Positions 1-12,072 of a DNA stretch of 64,000 bases are shown here, one piece after another. Below the pieces are notes generated by a model. That model did no database searches. It was given only the letters and a program-made list of their open reading frames with translations, and had not been told where the DNA came from. Each line of letters begins with the position of its first letter. Position 1 is the stretch's first letter. The stretch comes from Halichondria panicea (lineage: Eukaryota > Porifera > Demospongiae > Suberitida > Halichondriidae), in NCBI RefSeq assembly GCF_963675165.1, contig NC_087377.1, forward strand, positions 4,464,042 to 4,528,041. The letters run 5' to 3'. The position numbers and the translations under genes are program-made.

Positions 1-361
1 TTCGGCGAGTGCAACTCCAATCCGTTACAACGTCATTCACATGTACTGTTTCAATAAGTTATAATTATTATTTTTGTTTTGGTACTTTCCTGGCCAATCC
101 TTTCACATTGCAAGTTATATAATTGTAGTGATGTTAATTATGTGCATTTTTTGCAGGCTATAGTTATGTGTTTATGACTCCCTTACAGTGTTGAGCAAAC
201 ACGCAAGTGTTGGATGTGTGGGTGGAAGTATTCCAAGTTATTCATGACCAGCATGCAGATACCAACCTGTATTTCGATTTTAAAATTCCTTATCAACAGT
301 AGGCCACTCGACTGTACATGTTCATGACGTTGTAACGGATTGGAGTTATGCACTCGCCGAA
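1..361. mobile_element. MITE-like element with about 36-bp terminal inverted repeats
   Basis: The first 36 bases recur as an almost perfect reverse complement at 324-361; the only difference is a 2-base insertion. The outer end reads TTCGGCGAGTGCA. No coding capacity lies between the arms, so this looks like a non-autonomous DNA transposon. The left end coincides with the window edge, so the element or its target duplication may begin further upstream. Confidence 0.7.
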
Positions 362-1380
362 TTTCTTGTTTCTTCGCTTTTTCGCGCTTTTCTTTTCCTG
401 CATGGCAATCCTAGCAATGTTCACATTGCAAATGTTTTTTAGTTTTGATTCCCTTTCTTTTTTCATACAGTAGTACATTAATGATAAGATAAAATTAATG
501 TGACGTTGATTAATTTGTCATCGTCCTGTAATCTTGTTGAAGATAATATATAAGTGGTCATTGGACAGAATTATAATTATTATACTCCTCAATAGTCTCG
601 ATCCCAGGCCGCACTTCACTCAGGGAATTGAGGAGTTAGCCTCCTTCACCAGCATTCTTTTCTCAATAATGAAAGTGAAATACCTATGAGGAACATCAAG
701 AAGCAAGAGAAGTTCAAGAAGAGAAGACAGGACTGGAATAAACATTATTCAGTATTTTATTCAGTCATTTATCTATACTGTAGATGTACTTCCAAGTGCA
801 AAAGCATGGAGGCCTATGGTAGATCCAGTCAGTGCATACGTCTAGCATAAATAGCATACCTGAAGTGAGAGAATGCAGAGCTGAGCTGAAGAAAGGAGGT
901 TTTGTGTTTATCGATGTCACAGCCATGCCCACCTCATAAGTTGCCATGTGCGTTGCTGTGGCAGTCATTTAAAGATGGCGGAATTGCGTAGGTAAGAAAA
1001 GTGGAGCCTGAGAGGTCATCTGCCTCTTGGAAGCGAACGCAATTCTGAGAAAAACGCCCATGGTCCGGGTTCTAGTCGACTAGTGGCTGTATCTAGAATC
1101 TTCTGAACATGTCTGTACAAGGAGGAAATGCTTTCCAAGAATGTTACTTACTTACTTAGTCAGTCAGTCAGCGACGCGGTGAAATATGAAAATAGTGCAA
1201 TTTTTCAAATATCAATAGTTATCTGTATTATATTCATAGACTATAATATCACACATTTATACAGATAAAAGGCTAACTAAGCTATCTATCCAGTTAGTTT
1301 CTTGATGTGGCCTTTCCCTGCAGAAATAGAGCAGTCTAAACACGAGTCAAAATTTGTGCAATAATTGCACTGTCAACTAT
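362..1380. other. Spacer without a recognisable gene
   Basis: Only short open frames without domain signals are present. A worn element end, close to TCGATCCCAGGCCG, lies near 598-614 and resembles the TAGCCTCGA transposon family found elsewhere in the window. Confidence 0.5.
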
Positions 1381-1922
1381 GTACAACCGTAGATAGAGTA
1401 GAAGAGGGATTGGAAACGGAAGTATACCCTCGAAGTACCATCCGTGTATCTCCGCGGTTTTAATCGAGGCTTACTTTTTAACACGAGGGCTAAACATGAA
1501 TAATTCAGGAGAATTGTTTTGCTCTCTTGTAAGAAGTCCACGAGCAGTTCTGCTGCTAAACATCAACTTTCTCTAATACTTGAGGCCATTTGGGACACAG
1601 GACACTATTTAGTTACAAAGCCTTAGCTATATCAAAGGTACTATAGGAACACAAGCATGAAAAAGCGCTCTGTGTACCTCTAGCTACTTCACGACAATCG
1701 AGATTATATTTTCTTTGTTTCCAATTGATACCTACTATCAGGGGGCATGTGATTCAGTAATGGGGGTAGCTCTGAGATGTATGCAATAAGTTTCCCGGGC
1801 TTTTGCGGGAGTTATGAGGAGATACACGGATGGTCCCAGAGCCACTACGTAGACTTCATTGTAAAACATCACGTGAATCACTTCCGTTTCCAATCCCTCT
1901 TCTACTCTATCTATGGTACAAC
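1381..1922. mobile_element. Inverted-repeat element, family B (copy 1)
   Basis: Positions 1381-1423 and 1880-1922 are reverse complements with few mismatches, carrying the motif GGGATTGGAAACGGAAGT. A second inner pair, at about 1436-1453 and 1817-1836, is also inverted. The same terminal motif recurs at 16416-16862 and near 50305-50345. There is no convincing coding content, so this is a non-autonomous DNA element. Confidence 0.75.
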
Positions 1923-3173
1923 CCAGAGGAGGAATGCCAGTGTCAAAAGGTCATGCACTAATTAAAACACCACGTGGCCTTATGTTTTACATGTAAAACT
2001 GAGTTTACCCTCGCACCCCTGAGTTTATACACCATCAATAGCTTGATCCTCTTTATAATCACAACAGAAATCGGTTGACCCCAGAGGAATCAGCTTGAGA
2101 GAGGAGATCCAGGATTTAATTGCAACCTTTGACCTTTTATTGCATTCTTCAAAACCACAAGATATGGAAATTAGCCTTCCGTGGCTAGGGTATACATTTT
2201 GATGTACTGGCTTGCTGCACTGGATAGATCTAGGTATAGTAAGCTTTCCAAGCAGGCAAATAAAGAACAGAAGCGCTAAGCTGCTATATACAGCAAAGGT
2301 CAAGAACCCAGAACAAGAATGTTTAATCCTTCATTAAACGTGACCCTATTGACCCTGGCGTTCCTCCTCTGTGTACAACCTACTGGTTGTACTAATTTTA
2401 TACTAATCATTGCCGCCATTCTGCGCTATTTTGGGAACAGTAGCCTGAGAATCTATAAATAATCCGGTGCATACTCAGGTGCATTAAGGCACGTCCAGAA
2501 TCAAGAAAAGACCAACGTCACATACGTTGAAAAGTGTGCGATATTAAACATATAAATTTGACATTTTGTTTTCTCATAAAAATTTAAGTTTCCTTAATCA
2601 AAAATAAAGATCATGTGATTATCATGTGACCAATTAACATGAAATTTCATTGTAAAACTAATTATAAATAAAGCATTTGTTCCAGGTTAGTTAGATCCTA
2701 TCTTTTCCAGGAATCCTGATGTACATATTATATACTGATGAAATCCAGCTGCGCAAAAGCAGATTCATAGGTAATCATGGTCTATACAAACAACAAGCTA
2801 ATATTTACCTGAATTGTCCCTGATTTATCCTCCTAACTTTCTTGCTTGGCTGCACTCTGTCTTGCGCAGCAGGAAACAAGTTCTCTACTATCTAATAGTC
2901 TTAGTTAAGGCCTTTAATAGCTACTAGGTAGCCTACAACAAATGCTTTCAGGGTTTTACTCGATCAACTAGCTACGGTCAACTTTAATAAATTAAGTACA
3001 GTGTCATGTGACCCAAGCTCCGCCCTCACTAGTAATTGCAGACGTTTGCCACCCACGCACGTGATAAACATTCCAAAGCGATGACGTCGCGCGTATGAAA
3101 TCATTATAAAAAAATTCCATGTCATTTTAATTTGGACAGTCCTTAATACCCCTGAGTAGCCTTACATGCATGC
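1923..3173. other. Spacer upstream of the USP-kinase gene
   Basis: No coding exon was recognised on either strand. If the downstream gene begins with a complete CAP-Gly domain, the missing N-terminal exon should lie here or further upstream. I could not find a convincing candidate. Confidence 0.4.
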
Positions 3174-6100
3174 ATGTATACTTTCTATCTACATCTACAT
3201 GTACAGGATTCTCGTCATCTAAAAAAAGGCAATAGTAACGGTCTCTTTAGGCGGTACAGATATTTCAAGTGTGATAGAAACTGTGCTGTCTTTGTGTCTC
3301 TGGATAAGCTTGCTGCTAAACCACCTCACCAAGAGCCTGAAACAACTCACTTATTCAAAGCTAAAGCTGGTCAACATTTAGCTGTCCCTGAGGACCGAGA
3401 GGAGTTTGCCAATCCCCAGGATAAAAAGCACACTGCGAATATTAACTCAGCAGAGCTTGATCAGATAAGAGCTGCATTAAATGAAGACATAGACCTATCG
3501 AAGCAAAAGGAACTGTTGGATGCTTTCAATAAGGACTCGAAGAAGAAAGCTCAGCAAAACGAATCCAAAATAAATGTCCAACAACCTTCAGGGCAAGCAA
3601 GAGGTCACTTGATTAAAAAGCAACACTCATGGCATCCTGGAAGTGATCACACCTTATATGGTGAAAGAAAGGAATCCCCACAGAGATCTGCTACAAAAAT
3701 TCCAGTAGAACATGAGAGGGCACTTCCCATACACGCACATTCCATACAAAGGGGGCCTAGAAGTTACGCAAGAACTTATTCCCAACCGCTTACAAATCAA
3801 GACTACAACGCCTCAGTAGAAAACTCCAACCCCTACAACCAAATGGCCCCACAAAACACTGGAGAGCCAGACTATGTTAACAGAGACACAGTGGATCAAG
3901 ACTCAAGAAGTCAACAAAATCAACCGCTTCGCCTAAACCAATGGCAAAGTAACCCTGTGTACCCACAACAACCTGGTGCTGAGCACTATCAAAAAACGGA
4001 TCAGGAAATACCGTCTGGTCCAGAATATCCGAATATCCAACACCCTGGAGTCAAAAAACGTCAGTCTCATCATGATGCTCCACCACAAGTACCTCAAGAC
4101 AACGCCTTGGTAAGAAGCTCCAACCCATACAATCTGGCAGTGGATTCAACTGTTCAAGTGGCCTCTGCGAACCCGAATGACCCCCAGCACTATGAAGTGA
4201 TAAAGGGGACTGGAACTGTAGATGGAGTGGACGGTCAGGTGACTGGGATTGAAGTGGTAGGTATATCATTATTTTGCTTAATCATTTCCTCACAGGAGGA
4301 CTACATGGAATGGTGTACTGACGGAACATTTAAAGCCACAGGAGAGAAGCACTTCACCTGTAACTTTGAAAGAGGAATGCATTTCCCACAGGCTAGCCTT
4401 TGCCCCCACCAAAGGGTTGGACCTGTCTCTACACCACAAGCTGAACATGCTGCATCATCACATCGTGATCAAAATCGTGAGTAATTGATTATACTCCACA
4501 AATATATATAGCCAGTCTCAAGTTATAATCAGGATGGTTTCTATTCTATAGCTATACAAGTCCCAATGGAGGAACAATTGGACCGATTCATTGACGACCC
4601 CACTGAGCAAATGATGAGGTACATTGGAAACAGCCGTGGTATCCAGGGTCACCAAAACTCTTGCTACCTGGACTCTACTCTTTTTGGATTGTTTGCCCTC
4701 AGTGACATTTTTGACACTGTGTTCCTAGCACCAGACCAATCCATCATCACTGACCAGAACAGGAAACGTGTTGTCAACCTACTGTGGAAGGGAATCGTTA
4801 ATCCTCTCAGAAAGCAAGTTAATGGTGTGTGTATGTATTATGCTGTATACTTGTTATTTTTCAGGAATGGTGTGGTGAGGTTTGAGTCAGTGATGAAGAT
4901 GAGAAATGCTTTGGACGAACTCGGGAAAATGGAGGGAATCACTGAGAAGAAGAAAGGTGTTACTGTTTAATAGTGTATGTACGGTGTTGTGTTTAACTGT
5001 CTTTTAGATCCTGAGGAATTTTTAAACACGCTCTTCAAACATGTGCTTTACACGAAGCCATTCATCTCCATCAGGTACGTGTACGTGTATGTCTAGTGTG
5101 CACTGATGTACCGTATATCAGGTAATTTTCCTACTTGCAAATTTTTGTACGAACTATACCCATTTCGTATTTTTAATATTCGGACAGCTCAGGATAGTGA
5201 CGTAGAACCTATTGCCGTATAGAATAATTTCACAGTTTTAATTTTTAAATGGTATGCTCTATACAATACGAAAAATAGGCACCATACGAAAATAACCTGT
5301 TGTACGGTGTGTTAATTTATGCAGGCGTCCGCTTGGTGTGGAGCAAGAGTTCTTTGTCCAACTGTTTGTTGAGTATGATCCAAACCTCAGACTACCAAAC
5401 GTGGGAGACCTACTCAGGAGAATGTTCACAGAACAACGCATCTCATTCACAAAAGTATGTGGTTCAATTTATGTGCCCTCAAAGTTAGCTCAATATTCAA
5501 CTGTTTTTTCAGGTTCCCTCAAAACTTCTGATTCAAGTTTCTCGGTTTGGAAGAGAAATCCCAACATACAAGAAGATTGTTCCAGAGCTGAAACTGAACA
5601 TCAGAGAGTTGACTGACACCTACAAAAAAGGTAATAATGAAAGCACCGCGGGTGCTGATGCCTCGGTGGAGATGCCAAAACTACGTAACATAAAGCTACT
5701 AATAGCTTTTATACACATGAGGAACATTTTTGTTTTGCTGCATGCAAACTCAGAGTGGGTAATGATCGACCATGATTGTTGTTAAAAACGATCGATGCCA
5801 AAAGCTAAAATAATAGCTGCCTTGCAGCTCTCTTCTTATACTCTTGCAGCTACCAATAGCTAGCGTTTTAGTGCAGAGCTAACTACTAAGTAGAGTAGCA
5901 ACACTCGGTAAACAAGTTTGGCTACGTGCTCTTCTGAAAAGGCTGCAATGGCATTCCAAGTAAGCAAAACTAGGCATAACTCGAGAACGAAGCATTATTT
6001 TGCAAATCCACGAATTAAAATCTAAGTAAACATGACTAGAAGCCTATAGAAACTCTTACTTGCATTTGATTCATCCTTGAGCAGCTGTAGCAGTCTATAT

Positions 6101-8112
6101 ACACACACACACAGACACACAAACACACTACCGTATACCTCGCTTGCGCATGCATGCGCACCGAGGCATAATTATAGGATATCCTTGTATCTTGTACTGT
6201 ACAGGTATATCCATTATTCTCCAGCTCCACCCTGCCTTTCTTGTGGGGAGGAGTCAGCTATCAAGTGTGAGATTTGTGGTTTTCTCAGTCAGCAACAGTT
6301 TACCCACTACTGCCAGCGCTGCTCAGACCTATTCCACAATCCTTCCTACAAAGACAAAGTGCAACACAGACTAACTGCTGTTGTTGTTACTGCTACTCCA
6401 GGGGATGATCCTGGCCTGGCTGAGTTGGACCTCCTCTCTGTGATCTGCATTGAGACCAGTCACTACGTCTGCTTCACTAGAGACCCAAGAGATAAAAACC
6501 CAAAAAAGTGGATCTTTTTGGACAGTATGGCCGACAGACAATGTGAGTCAGCCTGCACTAATTGAGTCTTGTTTACACTTAAAACATGTTTGTGTGTACA
6601 GTTGACACGTACAACATTCCACGTGTGACTGACTGCACTCGTGAGCTGAATGAGTGGGTGTATGAGGGAGACCAGGACAGGTTGATCAACACACCACCAA
6701 GAAAGCTACCAGAGTTGGTCCGACGGTTCACTCAAGACATCTACATGTGTGTCTATGTTCAGCCTGATATTGCCATGTATGGAGATGGTGATGAAGCTTC
6801 AACTTCAGTTAAGGAGTTGACTGCAGTCAGTAAGAGGAAATGTTAAAGTATAAGTACAATTAATCAAACATTGCCTTTTCTAGGTGTTGTCCCAACAATG
6901 TCCGAGGAGAGCAAGGATGACATCGTTGAGGAGCTTAAACAAGAAATCACTTCTCTTCAGGTAGAAAACAGAAATCTTCAACAGAGAATCGAAACCAATC
7001 AGGCCGAGCAGTCTCAACATATCCAACTATTGGAAGCTGAAAAGCAACAGTTGTTACAACGATACAATGAGCGAGAACGTACCACCTCTCAAGAAATGGC
7101 CGAGAAAGAAGAGCAAATACAACATCACAAAATGGAAAAGCAACAATCAGATAATGAAAAGCTCGAACTGGAAAGGCGGAAGAAGTACCACAAAGCTCAA
7201 TCAAAGCGCTACCAACAACAGGCTCAGGACATGCAACGAAGGCTAGAGGTGGCAGAAAGTAAAACAAGTCAGTCAAAGTTTTCTAAGCTCCAAATTCCGC
7301 GACTAGACCAAGACTCGTGGAATGTACGAAGACATGAAGTTGTGTTACAAGACAAGCTAGGACATGGTGCTTGGGGATCAGTGTGTCGAGGGCTGTTCTG
7401 TGGTCAGCAAGTAGCAGTAAAGTGTGCACACACAAAAATACTCCACAAAAACACGATTGATCAGCTCAAGAGAGAGATTCGAATCATGGCTCATGTTCAA
7501 CACCCCAACCTGGTGCGACTGATTGCTGCTGTAGTGGACGCTGGTGTGGAGAGAGGTACTGACTCACCTCTGCTTGTTCTGGAGTTTCTTGACACTGACC
7601 TTCGATCCGCTTACGAAACGAAAATTGTCAATTTCCAAAAGGATGCTTTGTTATCGATATTTCGAGAGGTGGCTTATGCCCTCCACTACCTTCACGAGTA
7701 TCAAGAGCCCATCATCCACCGTGATGTGAGTGCTCCCAACGTCCTCCTCCAGCAAATACACCCAGGAGTTTGGAAGGCAAAACTATCTGACTTTGGATCA
7801 GCCAATCTGGTCAAGCACAGTAAAACACCGGCCCCTGGAGCTATAATCTACTCTGCCCCTGAAACCTTCCCGTCAAGGGTTGTTCAGAAACAAACAACAA
7901 AGATTGATGTGTACAGCTACGGCTACCTTCTCGTTGAGGCCATTGCCAAAGAAATGCCTTCCGATGATGAAAAGGAAACATTGTTGCTCAAAATCAAGAC
8001 TGAGTGGGTGGACATGTACAACGTAATAACGGCATGCACTGCATACGAGCAAGAGGACAGACTCACAATGACTCAAGTCCTTGAAAAACTCAATAAGCTA
8101 CCTTCTCACTAA
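3174..8112 (+). CDS. CYLD-like deubiquitinase fused to a coiled coil and a protein kinase
   Basis: Ten exons join in frame: 3174/3207-4256, 4296-4476, 4552-4813, 4865-4956, 5008-5074, 5325-5454, 5513-5630, 6225-6542, 6602-6829 and 6884-8112, about 1,225-1,235 residues. Order: half of a CAP-Gly domain (YFKC), a Gln/Pro/Asn-rich linker, a full CAP-Gly ending GEKHFTC, and a CYLD-type USP domain. The USP has the catalytic Cys in NSCYLDS, His in ETSHYV and Asp in LDSMADR, with a Cys-rich zinc insert (CLSC, CEIC, CQRC). A long coiled coil and a kinase follow, with a GHGAWGSV loop, VAVK, HRDVSAPN, DFG and APE. CYLD proteins cut Lys63/linear ubiquitin chains in NF-kB-type signalling, but known CYLD has no kinase. 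All catalytic residues appear present in both enzymes. The start is uncertain: TACAG at 3202-3206 looks like an acceptor, so the first exon may lie upstream. Confidence 0.85.
5636..6174 (+). mobile_element. MITE-like element, family A (copy in intron 7)
   Basis: It begins GAAAGCACCGCGGGTGCTG and ends with CACCGAGGCATAATTAT, so the terminal GCCTCGGTG motif is inverted. It carries a short CA microsatellite near the right end. A closely matching copy lies at 42204-42760, and fragments are at 9770-9850, 21537-22390 (reverse), 27150-27280 and 49010-49140. It fills most of intron 7 of the USP-kinase gene. Confidence 0.75.
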
Positions 8113-8560
8113 CAATAACAATTGTGTGTTTGTGCATAGTATAGTGTAGTAACAGGAGTTAACTACTCAGCAGTTTTTAGCGTGTGTGCATTTAGAATGA
8201 TCACGATGATATCCTCTGGAATATTGCGTGGGCGTGTCTTGTAATGATTTTCGTACTCTATGTCTGGAAGATAACAGATTATATAGACAATGGATAAGCC
8301 TCTATTTGAAGAAACAGAGACGGCCTTCCAGGCAGTAGATCTAGGCTCCACAGTGCAAGTGGGGCAGCCTCCTCGCTATGGAGTGGTCAAGTAGTTGGGA
8401 ATGTTCCCAAGAGGCAGTGCCTGCGTGCCTGAGCCATGCGCCAATGGCCGGCTGGTATTGAGCTGGTAAGATACTGAATTATAATAGAGCTAGCTCTGTG
8501 TACGTGTGTATATGTGTGTGTGTGCATGTGTGTGTGTATGCAATGCGTCACTGTGACTAC

Positions 8561-8778
8561 CGTATTACTAGAATATTTTGCGGGTGAAAATCTTTGCGAA
8601 TGAGCCAAATCAGCAGAAAATTTGACCCTTTTCAATTAACTAGCTAGATACATGTATTGCGTTCGGGCAAGGATCGTGTGTATTTACTGTAGGTTTTGCG
8701 GATTTTATTGTTTCGAATTGATCAACCCTCGCAAAATTCACAAATGTTTAATTCTCGCAAAACATTCTAGTAATACGG
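8561..8778. mobile_element. MITE-like element, family C (copy 1)
   Basis: The ends CCGTATTACTAGAATATTTTG and CAAAACATTCTAGTAATACGG are inverted. The element lies in the intron between the two CAP-Gly exons of the pseudogene. Other copies are at 9434-9641 and 24117-24287, with fragments near 26590-26662 and 43015-43125. Confidence 0.8.
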
Positions 8779-9433
8779 CCTACCTACCTGTGCTCTCCTC
8801 ACAGGATGGGTACTGGCCTAAGGATTGTGGGGACGGATCATTTGAGGGACATAGCTACTTTACTTGTGAGCATGGCCATGGATGGATACTTCCACCCTCT
8901 CAAGAATGTCCAACCAAATCAGAGCCTGGCCAATGACCCTGTACCTGCCATCATCTGGGGCAACAGCATGCCAGCCGAGAATCGTGAGCTCCATTCGTGT
9001 AATAAAAAATAAGTTACCAAGCATCGCAATTAGGTATAGTCAGGTGACATCGTAGGACATTGTGACATTAATTATCTATACATAAATCAAATGCATGACT
9101 TTCCCCCCCCCCCCCTCCAGCACTACAGGACCCCCTGGAGGAACTGGAGGAACAATCCACAACACCCCCTGCACAGGTCTATGTGGGGGAGAAGAGAGGG
9201 ATCCAGGGTCACTATAACTCCTCCTACATCGACTCTACCATCTTTGGTCTGTTTGCCCTCAGTGATGTCTTCAACACAATGTTCCTGGCACCAGACAAAG
9301 ATGCTCCGGCCAGCAGACAAGAGTTTAAGGACCTCCTCGCCAAAAAAATAATCAATCCTCTCAGAAAGTGAGTTGTATGTGTATGTGACCTTACTCCCAA
9401 CAACCATTTCTTCATGCTATAGTATCAGGCATA

Positions 9434-9641
9434 CCGTATTAACTAGAATATTTTGCTGGTGAAAAACCTTTGCAAATGAGCCAAATCAGCAGAAAATTTG
9501 ACCCTTTGCGATCTAACTATTGCGTTCTGGCAAGGATCGTGTGTATTTACTAGTAATAATTTAGGTTTTGCGGATTTTATTGTTGCGAATTGAACAAAAT
9601 TCGCAAATGTTTGATGCTCGCAAAACAGTCTAGTAATACAG
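9434..9641. mobile_element. MITE-like element, family C (copy 2)
   Basis: This is a close match over its whole length to the element at 8561-8778, with the same inverted ends, inserted in the next intron of the same pseudogene. The shared interior includes GGCAAGGATCGTGTGTATTT. Confidence 0.8.
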
Positions 9642-9761
9642 TATTCATTATTTAAGTAGATCTATTGACATTCATTATCAGGAATGGAGTAGTGAGGTTT
9701 GAGTCAGTGATGGAGCTGACGAGAATGATTGAGGACCTGAAGAGACAGCAACAGCCTTCAA

Positions 9762-10456
9762 GTGAGTCAACCTAGCCATAACTCGAGAAAGAAACTTTAG
9801 TTTGCTAATCCACGAATCGAGAACGTGGCTAGAAGCCTATAGAAGCTGGAACACTGCAAAAAATTTTGTTTGAAACTACATTCCATAATCGTTTTAACAT
9901 TATTCTTAAACAGTTGAATCAACTTAATATTTAGTAAAATAAAAAGACAACGTTAAAATAATCAGTATATGTGGTTTTAACTTAAAATATTGTAGAATCA
10001 CACAATGTCTTTTATTTCTACAATAATTTACATAGAATCTATTATTGATATCTTAAATCAAACTAACAAACTCATTTTGATTAAATTATATTTGAAACTC
10101 TATCATGCAGCATGTTAGAATACAATATATAAATTTAGATTTAACAATAATAATATTAATTTTGTTCTAACACAGGCACACATATAATTATATACAATCA
10201 ATATTTTTAACAATCCATTTATAATAGCATGAGTGATGTGAAATTATATATACAGTCATGAATATTGTAAGCAAGTTTGCATAGAACCATAGATATAGAG
10301 GACCTAGAGAAACTAAATGAAATTGTGGGCGTGGCTATGCTAAGTCTAAGATTGCGCATGCTCAGTAGATCTAGATCTGTGAAACCATGTGCTCCAAAAA
10401 AAGAGAAGACACCCTTACTATAATTATGCTGGACATTTGCTGCTATAAATCTGACT
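9762..10456. other. Very AT-rich spacer with repeat debris
   Basis: A fragment of family A (9770-9850) is followed by about 400 bases of very AT-rich sequence. No exon was recognised. Confidence 0.5.
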
Positions 10457-10705
10457 GTGATGATACTTCTGTGAGAGGTGAGGGACAGACATGAAGTGTT
10501 CTCAACAGTATAATTATAAAACTTTAATAGGTATGACTGTGACTCGACTACACCAAGTGGATGATGATACTTCTAGTTCTGTAAGAGGTGAGGGACAGAC
10601 ATGAAATGTTCTCAACAGTATAATTATAAGGCTTTAATAGGTATGACTGTGACTACACCAAGTGGATGATGATACTTCTGTGAGAGGTGAGGGACAAGCA
10701 TAAAG
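10457..10705. repeat. Tandem repeat, about 105-bp unit, about 2.4 copies
   Basis: The block containing GATGATACTTCTGTGAGAGG, CTCAACAGTATAATTATAA and TTTAATAGGTATGACTGTGA occurs twice in full and a third time in part. Units differ by small indels. There is no coding signal. Confidence 0.85.
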
Positions 10706-12072
10706 TGTCTAGTTTTCTGGTGAACACTGTCACTGTCAATATACCTCTAAGCATATACTTTTTCCTACAGAAATTCCTTAAACTGGCAAGCTTGACATGC
10801 GAGAACAAACGAAACAAACAGACGAATGGATAGAAGTGGCGTCATTGTTGGATATCCTCTCGGTGATTGATAATACACGGTAATAATTAATATCAATAAC
10901 AATGATGTATTTACTATTATAGGTGGACTCTGCATGGTCAAGAGTGATCGGTTTGTCCAGTATGTTAAACCAAGGAGAATTACTATTATTAATTTAAAAC
11001 TGTCCTTCTAATTTAACATTGTATACCATTGTCTCACTCAGTTGTCACGAACGTTTCCTATCACTATTTTTGTATTAACATGTTATTTATTGAATTGAAT
11101 AATAATTGTTATACCGATTCATTTGTAAATCGTTGTTTTAGGAATTTATTTAGCTATAATGAGTCTTATTTATTATAATAAGTATTTTCTTAATGGTTGT
11201 TTTAATGTATGGCTTAAGTAGATTTGACAATAAAACACAATAGTTTTAACCTAGCAATAATAATGTTAAAACTACATTTATACATTAATACTTATAAGTA
11301 TTTTTAAATAGTTGTTATAATTATTACATAAAAGTTGAATTGACGCTTTTTGTACTTCGTTAAAGCTACATTAATAAATGTCACCTCAGTTTCAATTGTT
11401 TTGACCATTAAAAAAATTGTTAAATTGATTAATTTTTTTTGTAGTGAACAGACACACAGACACACACACAGTCAGCTTTACCGTATCCCTCATGCGGCTA
11501 CGCCTCGAGGCATAATTATGCTAGTAATTTTAATATGCAACTGGGATTGTGCTATAGACGTATGGGGAGAGTTGGCGTGCCTCCAAAGATCTAACACACT
11601 GTTTTTGATTATCAAGGTCGGACATCTATTAGCTATAATTATATACCCACGGTTAGCTTTAGTGCAGTCTATGCATGCAACAAGCAATGGACCAAATTGG
11701 AAACTATATATTGGATGGCACTGTGTTACGTAATAAAAAAACATGTGGGAGCAACACGGAAGACGGTAAGCTGATCACGAAGCTGAAAACCCTGTTTAAG
11801 CTAGTTTTATAGAAAAAAAATGATGAATCACGAGTATTAGAGTTAGTATAACAATTTAATTGTCATTGCACACTTCACTGATGTGCAGATTTGATGGATA
11901 TCATTGGCTGTAGGTCACATGATCAGCAATGTAACATATTCCGCCGGGGCAGTTGTTAGAAAATAAGCCACGACGTGCAATTACTGCATGGTCCAGATGT
12001 GCTATATTAATTGCACTGCTTCACTGTACAAAACCCCAGTGCTTGTGATGAATGATGTGTACATGTATACAG
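10706..12072. other. AT-rich spacer
   Basis: No gene was recognised. A worn end of family A, with a CA-rich stretch followed by CCTCGAGGCATAATTATG, is at about 11445-11520. The stretch 10900-11420 is strongly AT-rich. Confidence 0.4.

Larger units (their letters stand above)
8290..9761 (+). pseudogene. Truncated, broken paralogue of the CYLD-like gene
   Basis: Fragments match the upstream gene in order: CAP-Gly first half (8290-8465, VGQPPRYGVV), CAP-Gly second half (8805-8983, GHSYFTCEHGHG), the start of the USP domain (9121-9367) and one further exon (9682-9761, NGVVRFESVM). Defects: the conserved Trp after YGVVK is a TAG stop, the reading frame shifts inside the first CAP-Gly exon and again within 8805-8983, and the catalytic Cys is Ser (NSSYIDS). 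No later USP exons or kinase exon are seen; family A repeat debris follows immediately. Exon borders and splice phases still align with the parent gene, so it arose by segmental duplication rather than retrocopying. A short expressed product cannot be excluded. Confidence 0.8.

Noticed and set aside
9865..11350. A possible 1.4-kb element bounded by GTTTTAACATTATT-like inverted words
   Set aside because: The words are short and AT-rich, and the extended flanks do not pair, so chance similarity is likely.
11988..12072. Using the ATG at 11988 as the NIDO/Calx-beta gene start
   Set aside because: The upstream residues do not form a signal peptide, and a good acceptor (TATACAG) sits just before the conserved part, so the true start is probably elsewhere.
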